Of a DNA stretch of 64,000 nt, positions 28,161-37,916 are shown piece by piece. Origin of the DNA: JAGPDB01 sp046331265 (GTDB lineage: Bacteria > Actinomycetota > Acidimicrobiia > IMCC26256 > JAGPDB01). How positions within the stretch are numbered: position 1 is the first letter of the stretch; each line of letters opens with the position of its first letter. A program made the position numbers and the translations under genes. The notes under the pieces are model-generated. The model was not told the origin of the DNA, did no database searches, and saw only the letters and a list, made by a program, of their open reading frames with translations. The stretch covers positions 124,001 to 188,000 of the forward strand of contig JAXLRE010000001.1 of the NCBI GenBank assembly GCA_046331265.1. The letters run 5' to 3'.

Positions 28161-28991
28161 TTACATCGATATCGCTGTGCTATTGATTACTGCAAGGCCA
28201 AAGAGCATCTGTTGAACTCCAACGTTTTTCATTTTCACGAGTGGACCACGAATCGCTACGACGTTGAAGATGGCGATTGTGGCGATTGCAGATACGGCAA
28301 GAAGAGATGCGAGGCCTAACCTCCACGCGATGAGGACTGCTGCAACTGCTAGTGCCTGCGCGAGATCGCTATGCCAATGAACATATTCTTTATTGCGTGT
28401 TCGAAACATCTGCACACGAACATACGATATTGCAGCGACTGCACGCGCCGAAAGGATAATCCACAATCCAATACCCAGAGAAAGTGCACCGCCACCCGCG
28501 ACAACAATGGCAGCAGCAACAGAACTAATACCGAGCGTGCCTGCTAACTCTGGTACAAGACGTCGACTTTTTGATCTCATGTCAAAATACAATTCCATCA
28601 GCACCAATGGCACTGCAATCAAAAGCGGAACCACAAAGAGAGTGCTTTGCGCGGTTTTCATCACAACAATAAAGAGTGCACACATCACAGCGACTTCAAC
28701 CGCAACCAGCACCAATGCAAAAGTTGTTCGCTCCAGCCATCGCTTGCGCCACATATCAACGAGAACGATCTTGAGAGGAGTGCGAGCGATAAAGGCAAGG
28801 GTGGCTACAACACCCAAAGCGAATCCTGGCCACGACCACGCAATCAGCAAACCCAAAACGACAGGTTCTAACGTTAAACTCCACCCGCCGTGTTCATGAG
28901 GAACACCCACCTGCACCCACAAAGCACGATCAGGCTTGTCGATATTATTTTGTGTTCGTGACGATCGAATGAGTGTGTCTTGTGTGTCCAT
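28161..28991 (-). CDS. YwiC-like membrane protein
   Basis: 276 residues with the YwiC-family signature PHEHGGW (31-37) ahead of about seven to eight membrane helices. In Bacillus ywiC lies by nitrate-respiration genes, and in other bacteria relatives sit near nitrite reductase or NO genes. The molecular function is not known. Here it is 16 bases upstream of ric and 13 bases after the Rrf2 gene, so the three are probably one transcript, which supports a nitrogen-oxide role. Confidence 0.8.
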   Translation of the reverse strand: MDTQDTLIRSSRTQNNIDKPDRALWVQVGVPHEHGGWSLTLEPVVLGLLIAWSWPGFALGVVATLAFIARTPLKIVLVDMWRKRWLERTTFALVLVAVEVAVMCALFIVVMKTAQSTLFVVPLLIAVPLVLMELYFDMRSKSRRLVPELAGTLGISSVAAAIVVAGGGALSLGIGLWIILSARAVAAISYVRVQMFRTRNKEYVHWHSDLAQALAVAAVLIAWRLGLASLLAVSAIATIAIFNVVAIRGPLVKMKNVGVQQMLFGLAVINSTAISM

Positions 28992-29004
28992 CGTTATTCT
29001 TTCC

Positions 29005-29409
29005 TTACGACGGCTGCAGTAAATCTGCGACGCTCATTGAATCGAGCTCGGACAATAATTGCGTTCTCGCTTTCGTCCACGGGAAATGCATTGCACAAAC
29101 ACCTTGCGCATCGCATGGCCTATCAGCCAAAACACATCGACCCGTCGACGTGGGTCCTTCAACTGCTTCGATCACTTGCAAAATCGAAATGTCATCTACC
29201 GACACAATTAATGAATATCCGCCCGATGGACCCGGGTCGGAACGCACCCAACCGTTGCGAACCAGTGGGTTAAGAACTTGTGAAAGAAAACCGGGTGTCG
29301 AATCGATCGCAGCTGCCAATTCCGTTCCTTTCACTCTGGTGTGATTAGTATTCAAGAAATGAAGAGCTTGGAGTGCTAAATCAGATTTTCTTGTTACTTC
29401 GAGTCTCAT
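29005..29409 (-). CDS. NsrR-like Rrf2-family regulator
   Basis: 134 residues. The winged helix (about 5-65) has the Rrf2 pattern with KGTELAAAIDSTPGFLSQVL and GPSGGYSL. Three Cys (92, 99, 105) are spaced almost exactly as the Fe-S ligands of NsrR (91, 96, 102 in E. coli), so it probably senses nitric oxide with a cluster. It heads the rrf2-ywiC-ric run and is divergent from nirK. A perfect 19-base palindrome covers its start codon, so it likely represses itself. IscR or RsrR-type sensing cannot be excluded. Confidence 0.88.
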   Translation of the reverse strand: MRLEVTRKSDLALQALHFLNTNHTRVKGTELAAAIDSTPGFLSQVLNPLVRNGWVRSDPGPSGGYSLIVSVDDISILQVIEAVEGPTSTGRCVLADRPCDAQGVCAMHFPWTKARTQLLSELDSMSVADLLQPS

Positions 29410-29420
29410 ACTATGAGACT
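29402..29420. promoter_or_regulatory. Perfect 19-bp palindrome over the Rrf2 gene start (probable operator)
   Basis: AGTCTCATACTATGAGACT has perfect 9-base arms around one central base. The ATG of the Rrf2 gene (29409-29407, minus strand) lies inside it, so the first three codons are part of the site. It is in the 158-base gap shared with nirK. No second copy was seen by eye close to the nirK start. Confidence 0.7.
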
Positions 29421-29567
29421 AGGTGATAGGATTCCAACAAGCAAGTTATTTAGGAGGTGCGCAACATAAGTACCGGTAAACAGTAATATTCCCAGCGAAC
29501 GAATATCTATGGGAAACATACATAATCAATCACTCAATCTCAACGAACATAAAGAAAGGGGTTCTTG

Positions 29568-30611
29568 ATGAAAACCATAAGAGAGAACTTACTTAGAAAA
29601 TGCATTTATATGCTTCCAATCGTGCTTGCGGTATCAGTGCTCGCTGTCTCGTGTAGTTCCGATTCCGACAAGGATGAATCGGGATCACATTCGACCGAGT
29701 CTTCAAGTACTTCTGGCGCGAAAATTGATTTTTCAAAGAAGCCAGCTGACGACTTCAAAGCTCGTGATCCAAAACTCGAGCCTGCCTCGGATGAAAAAGT
29801 TCACACGATAACTCTGACCGCGTCAGAAAAAGTATTAGAAGTAGCGCCTGGCGTAAAGCAAGAGATGTGGGTCTTTAATGGTCTCGCTCCTGCACAACCA
29901 CTCCGTGGAAAAATCGGTGATACTTTTAAAGTCACCCTCAAGAATGAGGGCAAGATCGGCCACTCATTAGATTTCCACTCATCGTATGCGCCATGGAATA
30001 CACAAATGAAGACAATCGCACCGGGTGAATCCATCCAATACGATTTCGTTGCTGAAAAAGCAGGTATCTTCATGTTCCACTGTGGAACAGCTCCAGCGCT
30101 GCATCACATTGGAAACGGCATGTGGGGATCGATCATTATTGATCCACCAGACCTAGCAAAAGTAGATCACGAATTTGTTATCAACCAAGGTGAACTCTAC
30201 ACAGGAGATCAAAACAAGCCTGGGGATCTTACAAAAATGCTTAATGACCAATGGGATGCAGTTGTATTCAACGGCTACGTTAATCAATACTTGCACCGAC
30301 CAATCCGTGTTGAGCCTAACGAGCGCATCCGCGTGTGGGTACTCGACGGTGGACCATCGGAAAACTCATCATTCCACATCGTGGGAACGATCTTTGACAC
30401 TGTATATAAAGAAGGTGCATATCTTCTTCAACCAGGACCTGGCGGTTCACAAACACTTGACCTACAACCCGCTCAAGGTGGATTCGTTGAGTTTACATTG
30501 AAAGATGTTGGCCTCTACCCAATTGTCACTCACAAATTCTCGAACGCATCACAAGGTGCTTTGGGATTGTTTCAAGCAGGAGATGCAGGAACAACGACAG
30601 AATCTCACTAA
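29568..30611 (+). CDS. nirK: Copper-containing nitrite reductase (NirK/AniA type), probable lipoprotein
   Basis: 347 residues from the ATG at 29568, six bases after AAAGGGG. A signal peptide ends at Cys29 (AVSC), then a Ser-rich spacer and two cupredoxin domains. Type 1 copper ligands are His132, Cys172, His179 or 180 and Met185; type 2 ligands are His137, His171 and His322; the catalytic Asp135 and His270 are also present. The final SNASQGALGLF matches the AniA end. It reduces nitrite to NO outside the membrane. It is divergent from the NsrR-like regulator and is the only plus-strand gene of the island. Confidence 0.88.
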   Translation: MKTIRENLLRKCIYMLPIVLAVSVLAVSCSSDSDKDESGSHSTESSSTSGAKIDFSKKPADDFKARDPKLEPASDEKVHTITLTASEKVLEVAPGVKQEMWVFNGLAPAQPLRGKIGDTFKVTLKNEGKIGHSLDFHSSYAPWNTQMKTIAPGESIQYDFVAEKAGIFMFHCGTAPALHHIGNGMWGSIIIDPPDLAKVDHEFVINQGELYTGDQNKPGDLTKMLNDQWDAVVFNGYVNQYLHRPIRVEPNERIRVWVLDGGPSENSSFHIVGTIFDTVYKEGAYLLQPGPGGSQTLDLQPAQGGFVEFTLKDVGLYPIVTHKFSNASQGALGLFQAGDAGTTTESH

Positions 30612-30623
30612 TTGCTCAATACA

Positions 30624-30664
30624 AAATTGCGGTTACGCTTCATACGTGACCGCAATTTTTTTTT
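30624..30664. terminator. Bidirectional terminator between nirK and the nitronate monooxygenase-like gene
   Basis: AAATTGCGGT with following bases (from 30624) pairs with the mirror ACCGCAATTT (ending 30658) in a stem of about 14 pairs, one of them G-U, around a loop of about six bases. It has T-runs at the plus-strand 3' end and A-runs at the other, so it can stop both convergent messages. Confidence 0.85.
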
Positions 30665-30666
30665 GC

Positions 30667-32124
30667 TTAGTTGCCGTTCAAAATATAATCAATAACATCT
30701 TTGGCGGAGTATCTCCCATTAACTCCCCCAATAGTCGTAATCATTTCTGTGAGATCATCGCCGGATGTTACGAGAGGAAGTTCTTCGACACCTCGACGCA
30801 CTTGACCTAAACCAATATTTCCCATGAGTGCATTACACAAACATTTCTTTCCTTGCGCACCTTCGACAGTCCCGCCTTTGCGGACAAACGCATCAACAGG
30901 TTCCGCCGAACATCGATACCCGACCGTTCCATCTTCTTGTCGATAGTACGATCGCAAATAACTGAGGTCACATACACGACGGCGGCTTTGGTAGATCTCG
31001 AGTTCTGAAATCGTTCCGGGAAGTTGCACAACTTTAAAAGGAAAACCACTAGGTGAAGCAACTGGATCAGTAAATACTTTTGCATTACCTAAACGAACCT
31101 GTTCAAAAACGAGGCGTTTAATTTTTATATCAAAACCAGATTCGTCAGAAAAAGCAAAAGCTGTTCCGACTTGTATACCTCTCGCGCCCAATACTCGCGC
31201 CTCTTGCAATTTGTTCGGTTTAGCCCAACTTCCTGCAATCCAAAATGGAATTTGTAGTTCAGCAAGCGTTTCAAAGTGCGGGTAATCTCTTTCTCCGTAT
31301 ACCGGCTGGCCATTATCATCGAGTTGAAGCACACCGCGGGGTGGCGAGTTATGACCACCAGCACTTGGGAGTTCAACAATGAAACCGTCCGGTCTTGATC
31401 CTGGATCTTTTTTTAAAAAATTTGCGAGTGTGTTAGATGAAATAATTGCAAGAAAGCGAGGTGCCTTCAAGGGGATTTTTGAGCCGAGAATTTCTTGAGG
31501 ATCTAAAGAGATACTATAAACCTCGCCCGGCAATGATCCTTCAACATCTATCTTGTACGTACCGCATTTGTTGCTTGCAAGATCGCGAATAAGTTTCGGC
31601 ATTTGTTTTGGTATGCCTGCACCCATCAATATCGCGTCTACTCCCGCAAGCATCGCACCCAAAGTTGATGCCACAACCGGCAATTGAATTTTTTCTAGAT
31701 AGTTAATTCCAATTGGATTACCGTGACCCTCTTTAGCAAGAAATACTTCAGCAAAATTTGCAACGATACAAAGCTCAATCAGATCGCGTGGAGGATCAAC
31801 CGACCACGCGGGAACATTTTTATAAGGTTTCGATGGTTCTTTTCCACCTTCAACAAAATATTGATCGAGGACACGTTGTGCTATTTCAGGAATTGGAAAA
31901 TGTGAATATGCACGACGTAAATCGCCGTTCGTATCACCATTTTGCAATTTACGGGCATGCACAACATCAATAACTGTTCCAGAAACAACACCCATTTGGC
32001 CGGCTTTGCCTACCGCATTTGCAAGTTTATAGCCAGAGATTGCTATCCCCATTCCACCTTGAATTATTTCTGGGAATTCGTCTATCTCACGCGACACGCT
32101 CACGGTTTCAGGCGCATCAATCAT
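30667..32124 (-). CDS. Nitronate monooxygenase-like flavin oxidoreductase
   Basis: 485 residues. The N-terminal EIIQGGMGIAISGYKLANAV and later GIQVGTAFAFSDES and FIVELPSAGGHNSPPRG are typical of FMN-dependent TIM-barrel enzymes of the nitronate monooxygenase / FabK-like group. The last part has several Cys (RRRVCDLSYL, YRCSAEP, KKCLCNALMGN), which suggests an extra C-terminal module seen in longer relatives. It follows fabI after ten bases, so the two are one transcript. That pairing hints at a lipid-linked role as well as nitronate detoxification; the sequence does not decide. Confidence 0.75.
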   Translation of the reverse strand: MIDAPETVSVSREIDEFPEIIQGGMGIAISGYKLANAVGKAGQMGVVSGTVIDVVHARKLQNGDTNGDLRRAYSHFPIPEIAQRVLDQYFVEGGKEPSKPYKNVPAWSVDPPRDLIELCIVANFAEVFLAKEGHGNPIGINYLEKIQLPVVASTLGAMLAGVDAILMGAGIPKQMPKLIRDLASNKCGTYKIDVEGSLPGEVYSISLDPQEILGSKIPLKAPRFLAIISSNTLANFLKKDPGSRPDGFIVELPSAGGHNSPPRGVLQLDDNGQPVYGERDYPHFETLAELQIPFWIAGSWAKPNKLQEARVLGARGIQVGTAFAFSDESGFDIKIKRLVFEQVRLGNAKVFTDPVASPSGFPFKVVQLPGTISELEIYQSRRRVCDLSYLRSYYRQEDGTVGYRCSAEPVDAFVRKGGTVEGAQGKKCLCNALMGNIGLGQVRRGVEELPLVTSGDDLTEMITTIGGVNGRYSAKDVIDYILNGN

Positions 32125-32134
32125 GATATGTCAT

Positions 32135-32902
32135 CTATGCATTCGTTGAATGGAAACCACCGTCGACATGAATTATTTCTCCTGTCGTTGAAGGAAACCA
32201 GTCTGATAAAAGTGCGACTGTTGATTTTGCCACTGGATAAATATCAAATACATCCCATCCGAGTGGAGCTTGTGGATTCCAACCATCTTCAAACTGTTGA
32301 AATTCGGGAATCGATTTTGCTGCAATAGTTTTGATCGGTCCAGCAGCGACAAGATTTACACGAATATTTTTTGGTCCAAGTTGTCGAGCCAAATAGCGTG
32401 ATGTTGACTCAAGCGCTGCTTTTGCTACACCCATCCAGCCATACGCTGGCCATGACCCTGTAGCATCAAAATCTAAACCAACTAAAGATCCTCCATCGGG
32501 CATTAACGGGACAACGACATCAGCTAGTGCTTTCAATGAATAAGTAGAGATATGAATTGCCGTGGAAACATTAGGCCATTCACAAGACATAAAGTCGTCA
32601 CCAAGACATTCTGGTGGCGCATAGCCTATGGCGTGGAGAGCTCCATCTAGCGTACCCCACTTTTCCTTTAATGCATTTCGAACGCCTTCGATATGTTCTT
32701 GATTGGTAATGTCTAACTCAAGCACTTCTGGCAATACGGGCAGTTTTCCGGCTGTGCGCTTTGTGATGCTGAGTCCGCGTCCCGCACCGGTAAGAATGAT
32801 CTCTGCTCCCTGTTCTTGCGCAATTTTTGCGACTCCAAACGCCAGAGATGAATCAGTTAATACACCAGTTATTAATATTTTCTTTCCTTCTAATATTCCC
32901 AT
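32135..32902 (-). CDS. fabI: Enoyl-ACP reductase
   Basis: 255 residues of short-chain dehydrogenase fold. The atypical FabI/InhA Gly motif (GVLTDSSLAFGVA, about 13-25), the active-site YGWMGVAKAALE (Tyr and Lys six apart) and the C-terminal EIIHVDGGFHS identify it. It carries out the last step of each fatty-acid elongation cycle with NADH. It lies just outside the 16S terminator and is followed by the nitronate monooxygenase-like gene. An essential gene between two rRNA units is unusual and would keep them stably separated. Confidence 0.93.
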   Translation of the reverse strand: MGILEGKKILITGVLTDSSLAFGVAKIAQEQGAEIILTGAGRGLSITKRTAGKLPVLPEVLELDITNQEHIEGVRNALKEKWGTLDGALHAIGYAPPECLGDDFMSCEWPNVSTAIHISTYSLKALADVVVPLMPDGGSLVGLDFDATGSWPAYGWMGVAKAALESTSRYLARQLGPKNIRVNLVAAGPIKTIAAKSIPEFQQFEDGWNPQAPLGWDVFDIYPVAKSTVALLSDWFPSTTGEIIHVDGGFHSTNA

Positions 32903-32984
32903 GCGATCAGGCTATCGTCGTAAGTAAGAAATTTTCTTATCGACTGTTTGCAACTATACGCAACGTGTTAAAAATAAGGTTTGC

Positions 32985-33016
32985 AAACAAAAAACCCGAC
33001 CATTTCTGGCCGGGTT
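32985..33016 (-). terminator. Terminator of the 16S unit
   Basis: AACCCGGCC pairs with GGTCGGGTT (32993-33016), followed on the minus strand by six T and T-rich sequence. The CAGAAATGGTCGGG 3' part is identical to the 5S terminator at 21375-21400. It lies about 220 bases after the 16S 3' end, before fabI. Confidence 0.9.
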
Positions 33017-33030
33017 CCATAAATACTTGC

Positions 33031-33052
33031 GTTCTTCAAAACGGAAAATAGA
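33031..33052 (-). other. 3' strand of the 16S processing stem
   Basis: TCTATTTTCCGTTTT (minus strand, 33038-33052) is a perfect 15-base complement of AAAACGGAAAATAGA in the leader at 34971-34985, and further pairs extend it. It would bring both ends of pre-16S together for RNase III. The bases from 33053 to 33235 form the 3' trailer; no tRNA is seen in it. Confidence 0.8.
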
Positions 33053-33230
33053 TGTCCAAACATTTAAGGGTTTACTGACGGATCTTTTCAATCGGAATTC
33101 TCTTAGAGAGAAAACTTCTTTACTAAGTCGTTGTTCGACTTGTCTTAAACGCCTGATTATTTAGTGATCAACGTAGGATTCGTTTATCTATTCCTGGACG
33201 TGAATCCCAGAATTTGAATAAACGGATACT

Positions 33231-34756
<1,526 letters not shown>

Positions 34757-35103
34757 ATCTATGTTGAAAAATTTTGGGAAAACAAAATATTTTCAACTAT
34801 CGATTTTAAGTAATCAGATGATCAAATTGATCTGACTAGTACAAACTGCTTTTTGAATTAAATCAAATAAGCAATTCAGTTTTGTTTTTGTTGTTGTTAT
34901 TGTGGAAATAACAACGGAATTATTTTCGGTACAGAAAGATAAATCTTTCTGCCCGCACTAAATTTTGGCGTCTATTTTCCGTTTTCAAGAAGCAAATACC
35001 AGAGAGAGTTTCGCGATAAGAAATCTGACGACTTTTCCCTGATGGATCTTATCCTTAAGATCCGGCGCAATTTTTGGAAACTCCAAAGATGCGCAGCTAG
35101 AAG
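34757..35103 (-). promoter_or_regulatory. Leader of the 16S unit
   Basis: About 345 bases without a gene. It contains the 5' strand of the processing stem (34971-34985), a hairpin GGATCTT/AAGATCC near 35044-35063, and an A+T-rich part with several short repeats next to the 16S 5' end. The TTGCTTCTTGAAAACG stretch beside the stem resembles a boxA antitermination site. Confidence 0.65.
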
Positions 35104-35132
35104 AATATAGTACGATTTAAGGCTTAAGTCAA
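35104..35132 (-). promoter_or_regulatory. rRNA promoter of 16S
   Basis: Minus-strand TTGACT (35127-35132), a 17-base spacer, then TATATT (35104-35109). The upstream GCCCGGCTT and the TTCTAGCTGC after the -10 box are shared with the 23S promoter at 25722-25750. Confidence 0.92.
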
Positions 35133-35159
35133 AGCCGGGCCGGATTTTTTTCAAATTTC

Positions 35160-35577
35160 TTATTTTTTGCTTTGTAACGATGTGAGTATAACTAAAACCA
35201 ATGTTGCAAACAATCCAATGTTGAATAGAAAGAAACTTCCAAAACCGATAATTGTAGCTAGGCCAGACAATTCGCCTTCCATGTATTCTTTGCCCAACCA
35301 GTATTGTCCGGCAGAATCTCCATTATCACCAATAATAAAAACCGACGAGATCAGGCTGATAAAAACAGCAAGATACTGGTAATACACAAATCTATTGCGT
35401 GAACATTTCGAACCAAAATAACAATGGCAGGCACAACATAAACAATTAAGAATGCTGGAGCTACGAGAGAATAAAATAGAGCCCGAACCAACCATGTGCG
35501 CTATCAGTAGCCTTAAATATTGCAATAGCAGCAATAAAAAAAACTGCAATCAGATTAAAAATATTTTTAGTTCGCAT
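35160..35577 (-). pseudogene. Small membrane protein gene broken by two frameshifts
   Basis: Three overlapping frames together give one sensible membrane protein. It starts at ATG 35577 (MRTKNIFNLIAVFFIAAIA... to LYFILS, stop TAG at 35461-35463) and continues in a second frame (VAPAFLIVYVVPAIVILVRN). From about 35390 it runs in a third frame (YLAVFISLISSVFIIGDNGD to the end LTSLQSKK). Each frame supplies hydrophobic helices without overlap. So two indels, near 35465 and 35395, broke a gene of about 135 codons. It stands next to the 16S promoter. Family unknown; sequence error is the main alternative. Confidence 0.6.
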
Positions 35578-35594
35578 TTGAACATTATAATTAT

Positions 35595-36215
35595 TTAATC
35601 AACGGGTTTTGCCCACAAATTAGATATTTCAGAAATTTCTGATTCATCTTTTTTATGCTCTTGCGGCAAATCTACGACTTCTCCATCAACATTCATTAAC
35701 GATTCAATGTTGCTAGCTCTTGCCTCTTTGAACATTTCTGATTCTGAACATATTTCTGGTTCTTTTTGTTCAAGGTAATCAAGCATTCTCGTAACAGTTG
35801 AATCTTCGTCAAAAGATGCAATACATATAAGCATTTCCATGAAATGTTTAGAACCTAAACATGATTTTGCATCGTTTTTTGATAATAATATTTTGGCAAG
35901 ATCTTGAGATTCTTTTCTTCTGTGATCAACCGCAATTCTTCGCAACATAACCATTAGGTTTTTTTGATTAATACTTTTCCTAGGAATATTGATATAGATA
36001 TTTTCTACACTACCGATGAAATATTCAAATGATTTGTCCTTAGATACACCGTCATAAAGCATCTGCATAAGTTTTGCATCCAGAATAAAACTCTCGGCAA
36101 AATCACGTGTTAATTCAAAACTATATTTTGAAGCTAATTCATAATTTGAATTATTCCAATATTTAAGAGCCTGCTTTTTTGTAGCCCAATATAAAATATT
36201 GTCTTTAATAGACAT
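35595..36215 (-). CDS. Unrecognised helical protein
   Basis: 206 residues, almost all helical, with repeated aromatic/charged patterns in the first half (ALKYWNNSNYELASKYSFEL) that recall TPR-like packing, and an acidic C-terminal tail (EEHKKDESEISEISNLW-type). No signal peptide or membrane segment. No family is recognised with confidence. It starts 21 bases after the APH-like kinase gene on the same strand, so the two are probably cotranscribed. Confidence 0.6.
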   Translation of the reverse strand: MSIKDNILYWATKKQALKYWNNSNYELASKYSFELTRDFAESFILDAKLMQMLYDGVSKDKSFEYFIGSVENIYINIPRKSINQKNLMVMLRRIAVDHRRKESQDLAKILLSKNDAKSCLGSKHFMEMLICIASFDEDSTVTRMLDYLEQKEPEICSESEMFKEARASNIESLMNVDGEVVDLPQEHKKDESEISEISNLWAKPVD

Positions 36216-36236
36216 GTAGATATTTTAATTGAGCTA

Positions 36237-37304
36237 TTAATATGTTGCTGCATTGACTTCGTGTCGGAGTCTTTGCCAAACACCTAAAACCGTTGCTTTA
36301 AATCGAACATCTTCAGCATGTTCACAGAGCAAGTTTATTAACGATGCAATTGTCGTTAACTCAACATTAACTTTTGATTCCGATGTTGAAAAAACTTCCA
36401 TACCGTAGCTTTCCATTAACGAATCAACAAGAAAATCTTCTCCACACCAATAATCCCAAAGAGCAAAATCAAAAAATGTATTAGAAAAGTTAGCATCACT
36501 CCAGTGAATGATTGCACCAATAGAAGGCCGACCTTTTTCTAAATCGAGTATCACATGTTTTGGATGAAAATCATTGTGTGTTAAACCGAAAGAAGATTTT
36601 CCAAATATTTCCGCCGTATCACGTAATGTATCTAACTTTGCATAAATATCTTCGAACTCTTCTACCTCACAAATACCTTCAGAAATTATTGTGTTGCGTT
36701 GATGGTTAAGAAGATCTAATGCATCTTCGTAAAACCTTGGAAACATATTCTGTTGTTTTTTTCCAGAAATAGTTGTGACTGAATGAATTTTACGTAAACG
36801 CTTCCCCATCTCTTCCAAAAGCATTTCTTTGTCACCAGTAGTTATGAGATTATTTTTTGCTGCGTATTCGAAACTTTTCCCATTGATGTTTTCTTGCAAC
36901 ATAGCAAAATAACTATGGTTGTTAATTTCAATACCGTTAGGATCAGAAAAGTAACTTCGTGGAACTTCTACCCCTACACCTGCGACAGCATTAATGATTG
37001 CTATTTCATCTTCGAAACTTCTGTTTGAACTTAAATGGATAATGAATGAATTTCCATTAAGAAATTGAATCCGAAAGATATGGCTATTAAATGATTTGCA
37101 TATGCGAGTTATACGAGAATCTTCTATATCATTACTTCGAAATTCAAACGCAAACATATCGTGTGGTAATACATTTTCATTTCCAGATATTAGATGTCTG
37201 AAAATATCTTTAATATCACTATCTGCAAAAGAATATTCTTTTATCAGTCTTGAATATTGACGTAGATCATTACGATCTACGTCATCTTCATATTCAAAAT
37301 CCAT
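36237..37304 (-). CDS. APH/choline-kinase-like phosphotransferase
   Basis: 355 residues. The catalytic loop is THNDFHPKHVILD (about 242-254) and the metal-binding motif is HWSDA (about 268-272), in place of DWE. An N-terminal lobe of about 100 residues precedes it. This is the aminoglycoside phosphotransferase-like superfamily; the natural substrate is unknown. It is the second such kinase in the window and shares little with the one at 9619 outside the motifs. It begins five bases after sodB. Confidence 0.78.
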   Translation of the reverse strand: MDFEYEDDVDRNDLRQYSRLIKEYSFADSDIKDIFRHLISGNENVLPHDMFAFEFRSNDIEDSRITRICKSFNSHIFRIQFLNGNSFIIHLSSNRSFEDEIAIINAVAGVGVEVPRSYFSDPNGIEINNHSYFAMLQENINGKSFEYAAKNNLITTGDKEMLLEEMGKRLRKIHSVTTISGKKQQNMFPRFYEDALDLLNHQRNTIISEGICEVEEFEDIYAKLDTLRDTAEIFGKSSFGLTHNDFHPKHVILDLEKGRPSIGAIIHWSDANFSNTFFDFALWDYWCGEDFLVDSLMESYGMEVFSTSESKVNVELTTIASLINLLCEHAEDVRFKATVLGVWQRLRHEVNAATY

Positions 37305-37308
37305 GCAT

Positions 37309-37890
37309 TTATGAATTCAAGTTTTTAGCTACAAATTCCCAGTTAACTAAATGATCTAAGAATGTAGAAATATAGTTAGGTCGAGCATTTCTAAAATCAA
37401 TATAGTAAGCATGTTCCCATACATCAATTGTTAGCAATGCTTTTTGTGAATGTTTCATTGGTAAATCAGCATTGGATGTTTGAGTTATTTCTAAACCATT
37501 GTCACCTTGGACCAGCCATGCCCAACCCGAACCAAATTGTGTTGTCGCTGCTTGTGCAAATTTTTCTTTAAAACCATCAAATGATCCGAATGCTGAATTG
37601 ATAGCATCTGCAATTTCACCTTCAGGTGCTCCTCCACCATTTGGAGACATAGAGTTCCAATAAAATGTGTGGTTCCATATTTGAGCTGCTTGGTTGAATA
37701 GAGGACCTTCAGCACTCATTATGGTGCTGATCAGCTCGGAATCATTAGATACTTCACCGTTAGTTAACTCATTTAGTTTGTCTACATATGCTTTGTGGTG
37801 TTTTCCATGATGATATTCAAGTGTTTCTTCACTTATATGAGGTGCTAATGCACTTTTTTCGTATGGTAATTGCGGTAATTCATATGCCAT
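37309..37890 (-). CDS. sodB: Fe/Mn superoxide dismutase
   Basis: 193 residues. The metal ligands are His27 (EYHHGKHH), His74 (NHTFYW), Asp156 and His160 (DVWEHAYY), all in the expected places. It converts superoxide to hydrogen peroxide and oxygen in the cytoplasm. The length and the start MAYELPQLPY are normal. Whether it uses Fe or Mn cannot be decided safely. It lies between tyrS and the kinase gene, all on the minus strand with short gaps. Confidence 0.96.
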   Translation of the reverse strand: MAYELPQLPYEKSALAPHISEETLEYHHGKHHKAYVDKLNELTNGEVSNDSELISTIMSAEGPLFNQAAQIWNHTFYWNSMSPNGGGAPEGEIADAINSAFGSFDGFKEKFAQAATTQFGSGWAWLVQGDNGLEITQTSNADLPMKHSQKALLTIDVWEHAYYIDFRNARPNYISTFLDHLVNWEFVAKNLNS

Positions 37891-37916
37891 TTCTTTTCCT
37901 TTCGTTAGCTTAAACC

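Noticed and set aside
29451..29490. AGGAGG followed by a very short frame upstream of nirK
   Set aside because: It would code fewer than ten residues with a poor start; nirK itself has a good site at 29551-29561. Not enough to call a leader peptide.
36237..37304. Antibiotic-resistance aminoglycoside kinase
   Set aside because: The APH-like motifs define only the superfamily; chromosomal setting with sodB and no mobile context does not support resistance.
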